A stretch of 64,000 bases of DNA from Streptomyces sp. NBC_01197 (GCF_036010505.1 NZ_CP108569.1:2916001-2980000); one strand, 5' to 3'; positions 1 to 8,647 are shown, counted from the stretch's first letter. Numbers and translations are program-made. The notes: generated by a model from the sequence alone, not told the origin.

Positions 1-14
1 CTGCCGGTCATCCT

Positions 15-626
15 CTAACGAACCAGGCCCCAGCGGAAACCGAGCGCCACCGCGTGCGCGCGGTCCGAGGCACCGAGCTTCTTGAACAGTCGCCTGGCGT
101 GCGTCTTCACTGTGTCCTCGGAGAGGAAGAGCTCCCGGCCGATCTCCGCGTTCGACCGACCGTGACTCATCCCTTCGAGTACCTGGATCTCACGCGCGGT
201 GAGCGTGGGAGCAGCGCCCATTTCGGCCGAACGGAGTCGCCGCGGGGCGAGCCGCCAGGTCGGATCGGCGAGCGCCTGCGTGACCGTCGCACGCAACTCG
301 GCGCGCGAGGCGTCCTTGTGCAGATAGCCGCGGGCACCGGCGGCGACCGCCAGCGCGACGCCGTCCAGGTCCTCGGCGACCGTCAGCATGATGATCCGGG
401 CACCTGGGTCTGCCGAGAGGAGCCGGCGCACCGTCTCCACACCACCCAGACCGGGCATGCGTACGTCCATCAGAATCAGGTCCGAACGGTCGGCTCCCCA
501 GCGGCGGAGGACTTCCTCGCCGTTGGCCGCCGTCGTCACCCGCTCGACGCCGGGCACCGTCGCGACCGCGCGACGGAGCGCTTCTCGGGCAAGCGGGGAA
601 TCGTCGCAGACGAGGACGGATGTCAT
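15..626 (-). CDS. bldM: BldM, atypical LuxR-family response regulator of development
   Basis: This is a 203-residue response regulator. The receiver domain is at about residues 1-120, with acidic residues D8/D9, D54 in the phospho-acceptor position (LILMD), T82 and K104. The LuxR/NarL-type helix-turn-helix at about 140-200 contains LTAREIQVL and the recognition segment SEDTVKTHARRLFKKLG. The length, sequence and position next to divergent whiD match Streptomyces BldM. That protein is needed for aerial hyphae; it acts as a homodimer on early genes and with WhiI on later sporulation genes. For the family, D54 has been reported not to be essential. The start ATG is preceded by GGAGG at 6 nt spacing. 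The upstream region carries a sigma-BldN-type promoter. Confidence 0.97.
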   Translation of the reverse strand: MTSVLVCDDSPLAREALRRAVATVPGVERVTTAANGEEVLRRWGADRSDLILMDVRMPGLGGVETVRRLLSADPGARIIMLTVAEDLDGVALAVAAGARGYLHKDASRAELRATVTQALADPTWRLAPRRLRSAEMGAAPTLTAREIQVLEGMSHGRSNAEIGRELFLSEDTVKTHARRLFKKLGASDRAHAVALGFRWGLVR

Positions 627-751
627 GACCGCCCTCCGCAGCTGATGCGCGTCACCTTGAGCCTCCAGGCTGGGTACGAATCGTCACCTGTGCGGTCGAC
701 GCCTCTCGGACATGTGCCCGAGCGCTTCTTGTTTCAACCGCCCACGCACTC

Positions 752-779
752 TCAACGATGGTCACTCGAAAGAGTTACG
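752..779 (-). promoter_or_regulatory. sigma-BldN-type promoter for bldM
   Basis: Reading the minus strand, CGTAAC (779-774) is followed by a 16-nt spacer and CGTTGA (757-752). As I recall it, this is exactly the published sigma-BldN consensus. It lies about 126 nt upstream of the bldM ATG and points at it. In S. coelicolor one bldM promoter is known to depend on BldN. The match is seen directly; its use is inferred. Confidence 0.8.
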
Positions 780-906
780 GGCCGGACGGCCGCCTTCGAC
801 ACTCTACGTGAGGGAACAGTCGCGGAGGAGAGTCCCACGCACCATTTGTCTAGTTTGAAAGGTAATGACCCGTTCAGCTGCTTTTCTTCCATTTTGCTGG
901 TGTCTA

Positions 907-928
907 TGACTAGATTCGTAATGAGTCA
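907..928. promoter_or_regulatory. inverted repeat upstream of whiD (possible operator)
   Basis: TGACT (907-911) and AGTCA (924-928) form an inverted repeat with a 12-nt spacer in the AT-rich control region about 90 nt before whiD. A dyad of this kind would suit a dimeric activator such as BldM or BldM-WhiI. I cannot confirm which protein binds, and 5-bp arms alone are weak evidence. The rest of the 393-base bldM-whiD spacer shows no other gene. Confidence 0.35.
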
Positions 929-1019
929 TATTTACATCTACTTACATCGTGGATGTACGGTCGCGGGCGCGGTCGACATCACCGCCCCCGCCTCAGCAAC
1001 GGCTTCAAGGGGACAAGCA

Positions 1020-1343
1020 ATGGCAGATTTCTCCCGCCTTCCCGGACCCAATGCCGACCTATGGGACTGGCAGCTCCTCGCGGCCTGCCGCGGGGTGGAC
1101 AGCTCGCTCTTCTTCCATCCGGAGGGCGAACGAGGCGCAGCGCGCAGCGCGCGCGAGACCTCGGCGAAAGAGGTGTGCATGCGCTGCCCGGTCCGCGCCG
1201 AGTGCGCGGCGCACGCACTTGCCGTACGCGAGCCCTACGGAGTGTGGGGCGGCCTGACCGAGGACGAACGCGAGGAGCTGATGGGGCGCGCCCGCAACCG
1301 GCTGATTACCGCGACGAGCCCGAACGGCCCCGGGGCCGCTTAG
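1020..1343 (+). CDS. whiD: WhiD, WhiB-family [4Fe-4S] developmental regulator
   Basis: This is a 107-residue WhiB-like protein. Four conserved cysteines at C23, C53, C56 and C62 (spacing CxxC for the middle pair) bind a nitric-oxide-sensitive [4Fe-4S] cluster in the family. The GVWGG turn at about residues 73-77 is the signature that contacts the sigma factor region. The sequence and the location divergent from bldM identify it as WhiD, needed for late sporulation and spore-wall maturation in S. coelicolor. The longer open frame upstream has no family similarity before MADFSRLPG, so the ATG at 1020 is chosen. The C-terminus (after RARNRL) is variable and low complexity, as usual. Confidence 0.96.
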   Translation: MADFSRLPGPNADLWDWQLLAACRGVDSSLFFHPEGERGAARSARETSAKEVCMRCPVRAECAAHALAVREPYGVWGGLTEDEREELMGRARNRLITATSPNGPGAA

Positions 1344-1568
1344 CGGCTCAGCACCGGAAGCCTTGAGAGGAAACGTTCCTGCACGTTGGCCTCCCGCCCC
1401 CCATGCACGCTCGCCTTCTGCACGCCCGCCTCCTGCGCACTCCCTTCCGCGCACCGCCTCCGTTCCCGCCCGCACTTCAGCGACTCAACCGTCAGCAGGG
1501 CAACAGTCATCAGGGCAGCGGCCAGCCGGGCAGCGGGTGGCGAGGTGGCACAGGCCGCGATTCAGCGA

Positions 1569-2459
1569 TCAGCGCGCGGCGGCCCGAGCGAGCCTGTCCA
1601 GAGTCGCCGCGACGGCGGGGACCTGGGCCAGATCCGGAAGGGTGAGGGCGACGATCTCGCGCTGGACCGCCGGTTCCACCGATACCGTCCTGGCCCCCAT
1701 GGACCGTACGGACTCGATCGCCAGCTCCGGCAGCACAGCGACCCCGAGACCCGCGCCGACCAGGCCGATGACCGCCGGGTAGTCATCCGTAGCGAAGTCG
1801 ATCCGGGGGGTGAAGCCCGCGCTCTCGCAGACCTCGACCAGCTGACGGCGGCAGCGCGGGCAGCCCGCGATCCAGGATTCGCCTGCCAGGTCACCCACGC
1901 CGATGGCATCCGCGCCGGCCAGCCGGTGCCCGTCCGGCACCAGTCCGATCATGCGGTCGGTGAGCAGCGGCCGTACGACCAGGTCGTCCCACTCGTCCGT
2001 GGCGGGTCCGTAGCGGAAGGCGAGCGCCACATCGCAGTCCCCGTCGCGCACCATCTCGACGGAGCGCGGCGGCTCGCCCTCGACCAGGGACACCCGGGTA
2101 CCGGGGTGGGCGGCCCGCAGTGCGGCCAGGGCGGTGGGCACCAGCGTCGAACTGCCGCTGGGGAACGACACGAGCCGCACCCGGCCCGCGCGCAGCCCGG
2201 CGATGGCGGCGACCTCCTCCTCGGCGGCCGTGAGCCCGGCGAGGATCCCGCCCGCGTGGCGGACCAGGGCCTCCCCCGCCTGCGTGAGGCGCATCTCGCG
2301 GCCCGTACGGATCAGCAGCGTCGTGCCCGATGACGTCTCAAGGGCCTTCATCTGCTGGCTGACCGCGGGCTGGGTGCAGCCAAGCTCCCGGGCGGCGGCG
2401 GAGAAGGATCCGGTGGCGGCGACGGCTCGCAGGACGCGGAGATGACGGGCCTCAATCAT
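1569..2459 (-). CDS. LysR-family transcriptional regulator
   Basis: This is a 296-residue LysR regulator. The N-terminal winged HTH is at residues 1-60 (VLRAVAATGSFSAAARELG then TQPAVSQQMKALE), followed by a linker helix and a periplasmic-binding-protein-like effector domain at about 90-290. The effector domain contains the unusual short motif GCPRC plus another Cys nearby, so redox or metal sensing is conceivable but unproven. It is divergent from the MOSC gene; the 161-nt spacer contains a GCGATA/TATCGC inverted repeat (2473-2502), which may be its site. It is convergent with whiD. The effector is unknown. No strong Shine-Dalgarno precedes the ATG. Confidence 0.9.
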   Translation of the reverse strand: MIEARHLRVLRAVAATGSFSAAARELGCTQPAVSQQMKALETSSGTTLLIRTGREMRLTQAGEALVRHAGGILAGLTAAEEEVAAIAGLRAGRVRLVSFPSGSSTLVPTALAALRAAHPGTRVSLVEGEPPRSVEMVRDGDCDVALAFRYGPATDEWDDLVVRPLLTDRMIGLVPDGHRLAGADAIGVGDLAGESWIAGCPRCRRQLVEVCESAGFTPRIDFATDDYPAVIGLVGAGLGVAVLPELAIESVRSMGARTVSVEPAVQREIVALTLPDLAQVPAVAATLDRLARAAAR

Positions 2460-2620
2460 GATGCGAGCATAAGCGATACTTGGGGCGGGCGCGGATTATC
2501 GCGTACTGGCTATGACGGCGGATGGGCGACGCGGCGATGGTGCCCGGCAGAGCTCGGGACAGAGCACCGGACGCCGTCCCGGACAGAGACGCTGTGTCAG
2601 CAAGGCTCTAGCCTCTCTCC

Positions 2621-3295
2621 ATGAGACTTCTGTCAGTGAATGTGGGGCGCGCCAAAACCGCCGCGTATACGGACGCCGAGGGCGGCCGGACCGGTGTCGA
2701 CAAGCGGCCGGTCGACGGGCCCATACGGGTTTTCCAGCCGGGCCCCAAGGGCGTGGGCGCCAGTGGGGTCGAGGGTGACTCGGTCTGCGACCTGCGCTTC
2801 CACGGCGGCGACGACCGTGCGGTGTACGCCTTCGCGCGCGAGGACCTGGACGCCTGGGAGCAGGAGCTGGGACGCCCGCTCCCCGACGGCTCGTTCGCCG
2901 AGAACCTCACCACCAGCGGAGTCGATGTGAGCGGCGCACTCATCGGTGAACGGTGGCGCGTCGGGCCCGATGTCGTACTCGAGGTCACCGGCGGCCGCAT
3001 TCCCTGCCGCACATTCCAGGGACACGTGGGCGAGCCGGGTTGGGTCAAGCGCTTCACTCTGGCCGGCGCCCCCGGAGCGCTGCTGCGGGTGATCCAGCCG
3101 GGTGCTTTCCGTGCGGGCGATCCCGTCGAGGTCGTACGCCGCCCGGAGCACGACATCACGGTGGCGCTGCTCTTTCGCGCGGCGACGATCGAGCGTGAAC
3201 TGCTGCCCCGGACGCTGGTGGCGGCGGAGTGGATGGAGTCGGGGCTGCTGGGCGTGGCGCGTGACTATACGGACAAGCACGGGAGTTCGGACTGA
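2621..3295 (+). CDS. MOSC domain-containing protein (YiiM-like)
   Basis: This is a 224-residue protein consisting of a MOSC domain. Visible features are GDSVCDLRFHGGDDRAVYAF near residues 50-70, SFAENLTTSG, and the conserved Cys in GRIPCRTFQGH at about 126-130. The C-terminal stretch (about 165-224) resembles the 3-alpha domain of YiiM-type proteins. MOSC domains carry sulfur for molybdenum-cofactor enzymes or reduce N-hydroxylated compounds with molybdenum cofactor. The exact substrate here cannot be read. The gene is divergent from the LysR regulator, which may control it. No clear ribosome binding site precedes the ATG, so a very short leader is possible. Confidence 0.88.
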   Translation: MRLLSVNVGRAKTAAYTDAEGGRTGVDKRPVDGPIRVFQPGPKGVGASGVEGDSVCDLRFHGGDDRAVYAFAREDLDAWEQELGRPLPDGSFAENLTTSGVDVSGALIGERWRVGPDVVLEVTGGRIPCRTFQGHVGEPGWVKRFTLAGAPGALLRVIQPGAFRAGDPVEVVRRPEHDITVALLFRAATIERELLPRTLVAAEWMESGLLGVARDYTDKHGSSD

Positions 3296-3364
3296 CGTGA
3301 CGGGCACGGGGCGGCCGGATCGCCGGTCGCCGCAGGTGCCGACCGGGGCACTAACGTTCCGCCC

Positions 3365-4138
3365 ATGACGACAGCACTGATCACGGGCGCGACAGCGGGA
3401 ATCGGAGCCGCCTTCGCGCGGCGACTGGCCACGGACGGGCACAACCTCGTTCTGGTGGCACGCAATACCGAGCGGTTGCAGGAGCAGGCGACCGAACTGC
3501 ACGACCGGCACGGCATCGAAGCCGAGGTGCTGACCGCTGACCTCGGCACCGAGGACGGCATCGCCCTCGTAGAGAAGCGCCTCACGGACTCCCGGAACGC
3601 GATCGACCTGCTGGTCAACAACGCCGGGTTCGGAAACAAGGGTCAGTTCCTCGACGTTCCGATGGCCGAGGAACTGACCATGCTCAAAGTGCACTGCGAG
3701 GCCGTCCTGCGGCTGACCTCCGCCGCGGTGCCGGGGATGCGGGCGCGGGGCCGCGGTGGCGTCGTCAACGTGGCGTCGGTGGCGGCCTTCCTGCCGCGCG
3801 GGACGTACGGCGCTTCGAAGGCCTGGGTCGTGCAGTTCACCCAGGGCGCTGCCAGGGACCTGAACGGCTCGGGGGTGCGGCTGATGGCGCTGTGCCCCGG
3901 CTTCGTGCGTACGGAGTTCCACGAGCGGGCGGGCATGGGGACGGACAACATCCCCGGGTGGATGTGGCTGGACGCCGACAAGCTGGTGACGGCGGCGCTC
4001 GCCGATCTCTCGCGCGGGAAGTCGCTGTCGATTCCCGACCCCCGGTACAAGGCGCTGATGGGCGCCGCGAAGCTGGCGCCGCGCGGCCTGCTCGGAGGTA
4101 TCACCTCCAAGACAGGCCGCAAGTACGGTCCTCAGTGA
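3365..4138 (+). CDS. short-chain dehydrogenase/reductase (SDR)
   Basis: This is a 257-residue classical SDR oxidoreductase. The NAD(P)-binding TGATAGIG is at residues 7-14, NNAG at 85-88, the catalytic Ser at about 138 (NVASVA), and Tyr148/Lys152 in YGASK. The substrate loop after PGFVRTEF (about 180-205) has no feature that fixes a substrate. An Arg after the first strand (VARN) suggests NADPH preference, a family-level inference. It lies 69 bp after the MOSC gene on the same strand and ends convergent with the beta-helix gene. No obvious Shine-Dalgarno is present. Confidence 0.92.
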   Translation: MTTALITGATAGIGAAFARRLATDGHNLVLVARNTERLQEQATELHDRHGIEAEVLTADLGTEDGIALVEKRLTDSRNAIDLLVNNAGFGNKGQFLDVPMAEELTMLKVHCEAVLRLTSAAVPGMRARGRGGVVNVASVAAFLPRGTYGASKAWVVQFTQGAARDLNGSGVRLMALCPGFVRTEFHERAGMGTDNIPGWMWLDADKLVTAALADLSRGKSLSIPDPRYKALMGAAKLAPRGLLGGITSKTGRKYGPQ

Positions 4139-4217
4139 CGGTCGGCAGCCACGGCCTTCGGCAGCGGCGGCGGTAGCGGTGGCGGCAGGGGTCTCCGGAA
4201 AGTCGCAGAGGCCCTGG

Positions 4218-5837
4218 TCAGGGGGTGATGGCCGGCCCTGCGTAGGCACCGATGTTGGGTGCGCCCGGCTTCAGCTTGTTGCCGAAGTAGTCCTTGCCAC
4301 CGTTGTCAGGGATGGCCGTTCCCGCGCCGATGGCGGGTGAGCCCTCGGAGAGGCGGAAGTCGCCGCGCAGCAGCGGGTCGGTGGTGATGCCTCCGGGGTT
4401 GGGGCGGGTCATGTCGATCCCGTAGAACGCGTTGTGGTCGAGCGCCAGGCCGGCCGTCGGGTTGGAGAAGCCGTAGCCGCCGGTCCCTCCACTCACGAAG
4501 ATGTTGTTGCGGATGTGTTGTTCGTGCTGGGTGGTGGCAGGGCTGCTGTTGTCGTCCTGGACCAGATACCCGGGGATCGTCTCCTTGTTGGAGAAGGAGT
4601 TGTTGTAGATCTGGGTGTTGAGGATGGGGCCGGCGCAGTTCTGGAGCAGTCGGGTGCCGTCGTTGTGGCTGACGTTGTAACGGGCGACCGTGTCGATCGT
4701 CTTCGCCCCGCTGTACGGGCAGACCAGCAGGAAGCCGCCCTTGTTGTCGTGGCTGTAGTTGTACTGGAAGACCGTGTGGCTGGAGGCACCGTCCGCGTCG
4801 AAGGACATGCCGTCGTGACTGTTCCCGCCGCCCGAGACCTCGTTGTGCTGGATCAGGGTGTTGTCGGTGTTGAACGTCCAGATACCGGCGTTGGCGGAGG
4901 GCGAACGCAGCTGGAATCCGTCGACCCGGTTGCGCTCCACGACCGCGCCGCTGGTGGTGTCCAGCTTCATCCCGTCGCCGCCGATGGACTTCAGGCTGTT
5001 GTCGTGGACACGGACGCCGGTGGACGGGGTCCAGGCGCCGGGGTAGACATTCGGGTCCTGTTGCCGGCCGACCAGATCGCGCTTGGAGAACGTCGACTTG
5101 AAGTAGATGCCCTCGCGGTCGACGTTCTCGATGCGGTTGTGGTGGATGTCCAGGCCGTCGTAACTGCTGGCCTTCGTCGTGCCTTCGACGCCTATGTGGA
5201 TGGCGCTGGAACCGGTAAGGGTCTTGGCGTCGCCGCCGCGTACGTCGTGAATGTAGAGGTGGTCGATCTCGAAGCCGTGGGCAGTGCCGAAGTCGGTGAG
5301 GCGGAGCCGGACGGCGTTGCGCTCGCTGCCGGGGGCGGCGGCGTTGGTGATCTCCAGTCGGGACAGGTGGACGTACTGCGTGTTGGAGAGCAGTACGGCG
5401 TCGTGCGCGCCCGCACCGTTGATCGCGGCGCGGCCGTTGCCCGGGCCGTAGTCGGCGATGGTGAAGGGCGCGCTGGACGATCCGGCTCCCTTCGGGGCGA
5501 GGGAACCTGTGCACGTCGTACCTCGTTTGAAGAGGAGACGGTCGCCGGGGCCGTAGGTGTGGGTGTTGGCCTGAGCGAGGGTGGTCCAGGGGTGGCGCGC
5601 CGAGCCGTCGCCCCTGGCGGGTGCGGCGGGTGCGGCGGCGCAGTCGACGTGGAAGGTGGTTCCGGGGTGGGGAGCCGCCTGGGCGGAGGTGGCCAGACCG
5701 GTGACTGCCAGACCGGACACTGCCAGACCGGACACTGCAAGTCCTGTCACAGCCAGCCTCGTGACAGCCGGCCTCGTCGCCGCGAGTGCGGTGAGGGACG
5801 CGGAGGTCAGGGGGGTGGGCGCAGGGCGAAGTCTCAT
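4218..5837 (-). CDS. secreted right-handed parallel beta-helix protein (pectate-lyase-like fold)
   Basis: This is a 539-residue secreted protein. The start at MRLRPAPTP is chosen because its ATG overlaps the stop of the upstream DUF2264 gene (ATGA) and is preceded by GGAGGA; the longer open frame upstream is antisense-like. The signal peptide ends near ATSAQA and is stretched by five-residue repeats of the LAVSG type. The mature part begins TTFHVDCAAAP and contains successive Asn/Gly-rich beta-helix rungs (for example YDGLDIHHNRIENVDREGIY, ALDHNAFYG). It ends with GKDYFGNKLKPGAPNIGAY, typical of this fold. Many members are polysaccharide lyases or hydrolases. The context (DUF2264, sugar ABC transporter) favours a polysaccharide, but I cannot assign a catalytic residue. 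Confidence 0.85.
   Translation of the reverse strand: MRLRPAPTPLTSASLTALAATRPAVTRLAVTGLAVSGLAVSGLAVTGLATSAQAAPHPGTTFHVDCAAAPAAPARGDGSARHPWTTLAQANTHTYGPGDRLLFKRGTTCTGSLAPKGAGSSSAPFTIADYGPGNGRAAINGAGAHDAVLLSNTQYVHLSRLEITNAAAPGSERNAVRLRLTDFGTAHGFEIDHLYIHDVRGGDAKTLTGSSAIHIGVEGTTKASSYDGLDIHHNRIENVDREGIYFKSTFSKRDLVGRQQDPNVYPGAWTPSTGVRVHDNSLKSIGGDGMKLDTTSGAVVERNRVDGFQLRSPSANAGIWTFNTDNTLIQHNEVSGGGNSHDGMSFDADGASSHTVFQYNYSHDNKGGFLLVCPYSGAKTIDTVARYNVSHNDGTRLLQNCAGPILNTQIYNNSFSNKETIPGYLVQDDNSSPATTQHEQHIRNNIFVSGGTGGYGFSNPTAGLALDHNAFYGIDMTRPNPGGITTDPLLRGDFRLSEGSPAIGAGTAIPDNGGKDYFGNKLKPGAPNIGAYAGPAITP
5693..5782. repeat. 15-bp tandem repeat inside a signal-peptide coding region
   Basis: About six units of 15 bp occur here (CCAGACCGGACACTG and variants). 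They encode the five-residue LAV[ST]G repeats in the hydrophobic part of the beta-helix protein's signal peptide. The unit is a multiple of three, so copy-number change would lengthen or shorten the hydrophobic core without a frameshift. The two central units are identical. Confidence 0.85.
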
Positions 5838-8377
5838 CGTTCCTCCGGTGGTTGCGGGGACTGCGGGAGTTCCGGGAGCTGTCGGAGTTGCGGGGGTTTC
5901 GAAGGTTCCGGGAGTTGCGACGGTTCCGGGAGTTGCAGAATGTCGGTGGTGCCGTCCTGCCAGGTCACGTGGATCGTGCGGAAATCGCTGACATGAATGT
6001 CCGCCAGGGTTGCGACGGGGGCGGGGTCCCGCTCGGCGGTAAGCGAGGCGAGCGTGACGAAGAGTGACTCGGGGGCCGTGGTGACGCCGTCGAGCGCGAG
6101 AATCTGCGAGCTCGGACCGAACAGGGTTGACCCTGCGGCGAGTTGGCGTGTTGCCCCTGCGTAGCCGTGGACGGGGTGGAGTTGGGCGGTCAGGTGGGCA
6201 GGCGCGGGGGCGGTCTGGTGCGCAGGCAGGCGGGCAGGTTCGTGGCCGGCGGTCGGTTCGGATGGGGTGGGCGGGGTGAGCGTGGTCTGTCGGGTGGCCG
6301 CCTGGTCCGGTGTAGCGGTCGTGGCCCCTGTTCCGGTGGTGGCGATCGTGGCGGTGGTCGTGATGGTGGCCTTGGCTGCGGCGGCAGCGCTGGATGTGAC
6401 CTCCGTGGCGACGGCCCAGCCGGTCTGGCGTACGGGGGTGCCCACGTCCGCTCCGACGACCAGATGCGCACGGAGCTCTGCACGACCGTGGACCACAGTC
6501 GTGGAGACGATTCGTACACCGGGGAGCGGTGCGGTCACGGACGCCACCCAACTGGGCCCGGAGGCGAGGGGCGTGGCCGGGCCACGAGGGGTGGGTTCAC
6601 CGTCGATGACCAGTGCGAAGTGGTTGTCGCGCGGTGAGACATGGGGGTCGGCCGGGGCGTTGGGAACGGTGGCAGCGGTGGGGACCGCGGGGGTGGGGGC
6701 AGGGCTGGGCGAGCTTGCGGAACCAGCAGGACGGCTAGGAGTCGTGCCGGTCCTGACCGCGCTCGTGAATCCCGTACGGGTGGAGTACGCGTAACGGGAA
6801 TACCCCGGGTCGTCGTCCTCGCCGACGTGGTTACTGCCGTGGTTGTGGAGACGTACGAGCCCGTCCGCCGCGGTGGACTGGATCAGCATGGCGGGCGGAC
6901 CCAGCACGGTCACGGCGTCTGCCGTCTCGGCGGGCAGCGGCTCCTCCGTCGCCGTCCAGACCGGGTGACCGGCCGGCATCAGCAGCCCGAGGAACCCCTT
7001 GGACGCCCAGTACGGCGATGCCGGGCCCGAGTACGGCTGGATGATCGGTTCGTACGGACCGTGCCAGCCCAGAGTGAGCAGCCCGCGTTCGTCGATCGCG
7101 CGGCGGCTCGCCAAACGGCTGGGGATGACCGGGCCCGCCGGGGCTACCGGGCCCGCCGGGGCTACTGGGTCCGCCGGGGCTACTGGCTCCACCGGAGGCG
7201 CGGGGGCCGGGCTCGGTTGCGGATCCCCGTCCCGGTCCAGGAAGTACCGCAGGGTTCCGGAGGCCAGGCGACGGGTGGCCCCGAACGTCAGCGGGGTGTG
7301 ACCGGTCATGGCGCCGAGCCATGGGGCTGCCGCTGCGGCGAAACGGTAGCTGAGCGAGCGGCCGTACGGCATCGGTGCGCCGTCCGCGCCGAACATCCGC
7401 GTATACCCGTCGAGGTGGACGCGCAGCCGGGGCCCGTACCGGGCGAGCAGTTCCTCATCCCGGCTCAGATGGGCGTGCAGGACCGGGTAGAAGTGCATCG
7501 CCCAGGCGTTGTAGTGGTCGAAGGAACGGTTGGGGCCGTCGCTGTACCAGCCGTCGCCGAGCCACCACTCCTCGATGCGTTCCAGTGCCCGGTCGATCGT
7601 CTGCCGCGCCCGGTCGGTCTCGATTCCGGCATCCTGCAGGAAACCTGCGACAGTGAGGCCGAAGAGCCACCAGTTGTTGTTCACCGGCGATGGGCCGAGC
7701 GCGGGCAGTAGCCAGTCGACGGCCTGCTGCTGTGTGCGGCCGTCGAGGGTGTCCCAGAGCCAGGGCCGCGTGAGGCGCAGACCGATCGCGACGGAGGCGG
7801 ATTCCACGACGGCCTGCGGGGTGTCTGCCATCCGGGGCCAGCGGTCCGCATCAGCGGGACCTGCCCCCTCCGGGCTGGGCGATGTGCCCGCCGCAAGGCC
7901 CTCGGCGTAACGCGGGAGGAAGCCGTGCGGATCATCACCCTCCGCACCGGCGACCCGGAAGGCGGCAAGGAGCCAGGTGCGGGCGTACCCTTCAAGGCCG
8001 TCGGAGCGCGGGCCCGACCAACTGGGCCGGTGGCCGGGGAGATTGATCAGACCATGACGGGGCGAGGCGTAGGGCCGCACGGCCAGCAGCAACTCATCGG
8101 CCGCACCCTCCCACTGTGCACGGGTCCAACCGGTGTACGGGCTGAGCCCAACGGACGGGTCAGACCGGCCGGAGGAGGGGACAGGCCGGCCGAGCGGGAC
8201 AGACCGGCCGAGCGAGGCAGGCCGACCGGACGGGAGGGTCCCGCCGGACGGGACAGAGTCCCCACCGGACGGGACGAGCTGAGCGGACGGGGTGGCCCGG
8301 CCGGGTGCACCGGGCTGAGCGTGTGGGCTGGGCTGGCCGTGCGGGCTGGGCTGGCTCGACAGGTTCGGGCTCAGCAT
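5834..8377 (-). CDS. DUF2264 domain protein, putative carbohydrate-active
   Basis: This is an 847-residue DUF2264 protein. The start MLSPNLSSQ is chosen because AGGGAG lies 5 nt before it. Residues 1-70 are a Pro/Ser-rich linker built from degenerate repeats. The DUF2264 helical-barrel core at about 75-400 shows YTGWTRAQWEGAADELLLAV, RSDGLEGYARTWLLAAF, NNNWWLFGLTVAGFLQ and SFDHYNAWAMHFYPVLHAHL. A VAPAGP repeat interrupts the chain, followed by a beta-rich C-terminal half with further low-complexity Thr/Ala/Pro insertions. There is no signal peptide, so it is probably cytoplasmic. The family occurs in polysaccharide-utilisation loci; the activity is not established here. It is translationally coupled to the beta-helix gene and divergent from the hybrid regulator. 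Confidence 0.85.
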   Translation of the reverse strand: MLSPNLSSQPSPHGQPSPHAQPGAPGRATPSAQLVPSGGDSVPSGGTLPSGRPASLGRSVPLGRPVPSSGRSDPSVGLSPYTGWTRAQWEGAADELLLAVRPYASPRHGLINLPGHRPSWSGPRSDGLEGYARTWLLAAFRVAGAEGDDPHGFLPRYAEGLAAGTSPSPEGAGPADADRWPRMADTPQAVVESASVAIGLRLTRPWLWDTLDGRTQQQAVDWLLPALGPSPVNNNWWLFGLTVAGFLQDAGIETDRARQTIDRALERIEEWWLGDGWYSDGPNRSFDHYNAWAMHFYPVLHAHLSRDEELLARYGPRLRVHLDGYTRMFGADGAPMPYGRSLSYRFAAAAAPWLGAMTGHTPLTFGATRRLASGTLRYFLDRDGDPQPSPAPAPPVEPVAPADPVAPAGPVAPAGPVIPSRLASRRAIDERGLLTLGWHGPYEPIIQPYSGPASPYWASKGFLGLLMPAGHPVWTATEEPLPAETADAVTVLGPPAMLIQSTAADGLVRLHNHGSNHVGEDDDPGYSRYAYSTRTGFTSAVRTGTTPSRPAGSASSPSPAPTPAVPTAATVPNAPADPHVSPRDNHFALVIDGEPTPRGPATPLASGPSWVASVTAPLPGVRIVSTTVVHGRAELRAHLVVGADVGTPVRQTGWAVATEVTSSAAAAAKATITTTATIATTGTGATTATPDQAATRQTTLTPPTPSEPTAGHEPARLPAHQTAPAPAHLTAQLHPVHGYAGATRQLAAGSTLFGPSSQILALDGVTTAPESLFVTLASLTAERDPAPVATLADIHVSDFRTIHVTWQDGTTDILQLPEPSQLPEPSKPPQLRQLPELPQSPQPPEER
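7131..7202. repeat. 18-bp tandem repeat in the DUF2264 coding region
   Basis: Three good copies and one decayed copy of an 18-bp unit (GGGCCCGCCGGGGCTACC) encode a VAPAGP hexapeptide repeat. They form a flexible Pro/Ala linker between the helical core and the beta-rich half of the DUF2264 protein. Confidence 0.85.
8161..8250. repeat. degenerate 18-bp repeat in the N-terminal linker of the DUF2264 protein
   Basis: Units of 18 bp related to GGACAGACCGGCCGAGCG recur four to five times and encode Gly/Arg/Pro/Ser/Leu-rich hexapeptides (GRSVPL, GRPVPS). They lie outside the folded domain. Confidence 0.7.
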
Positions 8378-8427
8378 GATGCTCCCTGGGGGCGGACTTC
8401 GTCGTCGCCCGGCATCTTGAACCCACG

Positions 8428-8488
8428 AATGATCGAACGTCAATGCATGAGTGACGAATGATCGAAACTCCCATCGTTCGATCAAATT
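8428..8488. promoter_or_regulatory. operator cluster for the DeoR/LacI hybrid regulator (divergent promoters)
   Basis: AATGATCGAA occurs at 8428-8437 and 8457-8466. An opposed copy, TTCGATCA, lies at 8477-8484, so TGATCGAA and TTCGATCA form a dyad with a 10-nt spacer. All three lie between the DUF2264 gene and the regulator gene. The same word recurs upstream of the ABC transporter (9937-9946). A TAGGGT -10-like element follows at about 8493-8498 for the regulator. That the repeats are bound by the adjacent regulator is an inference. Confidence 0.75.
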
Positions 8489-8647
8489 GCACTAGGGTCT
8501 GGCCGTGGCATTCGAACTTCCCCAGCCAGTCGCCGCATCGCCTCCCGACACACCGCCTCCCGACACACCGCCACCCAGCACACCACCAGCGACCACATCA
8601 CCAACCACCACACAGCCATCCACCAGACCGCGAGGGGGACCGCCGCC

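Noticed and set aside
4434..5996. Long open frame opposite the beta-helix gene
   Set aside because: Composition is Val/Gly/Ala/Asp-rich shadow sequence; the minus-strand frame has a signal peptide and domain structure.
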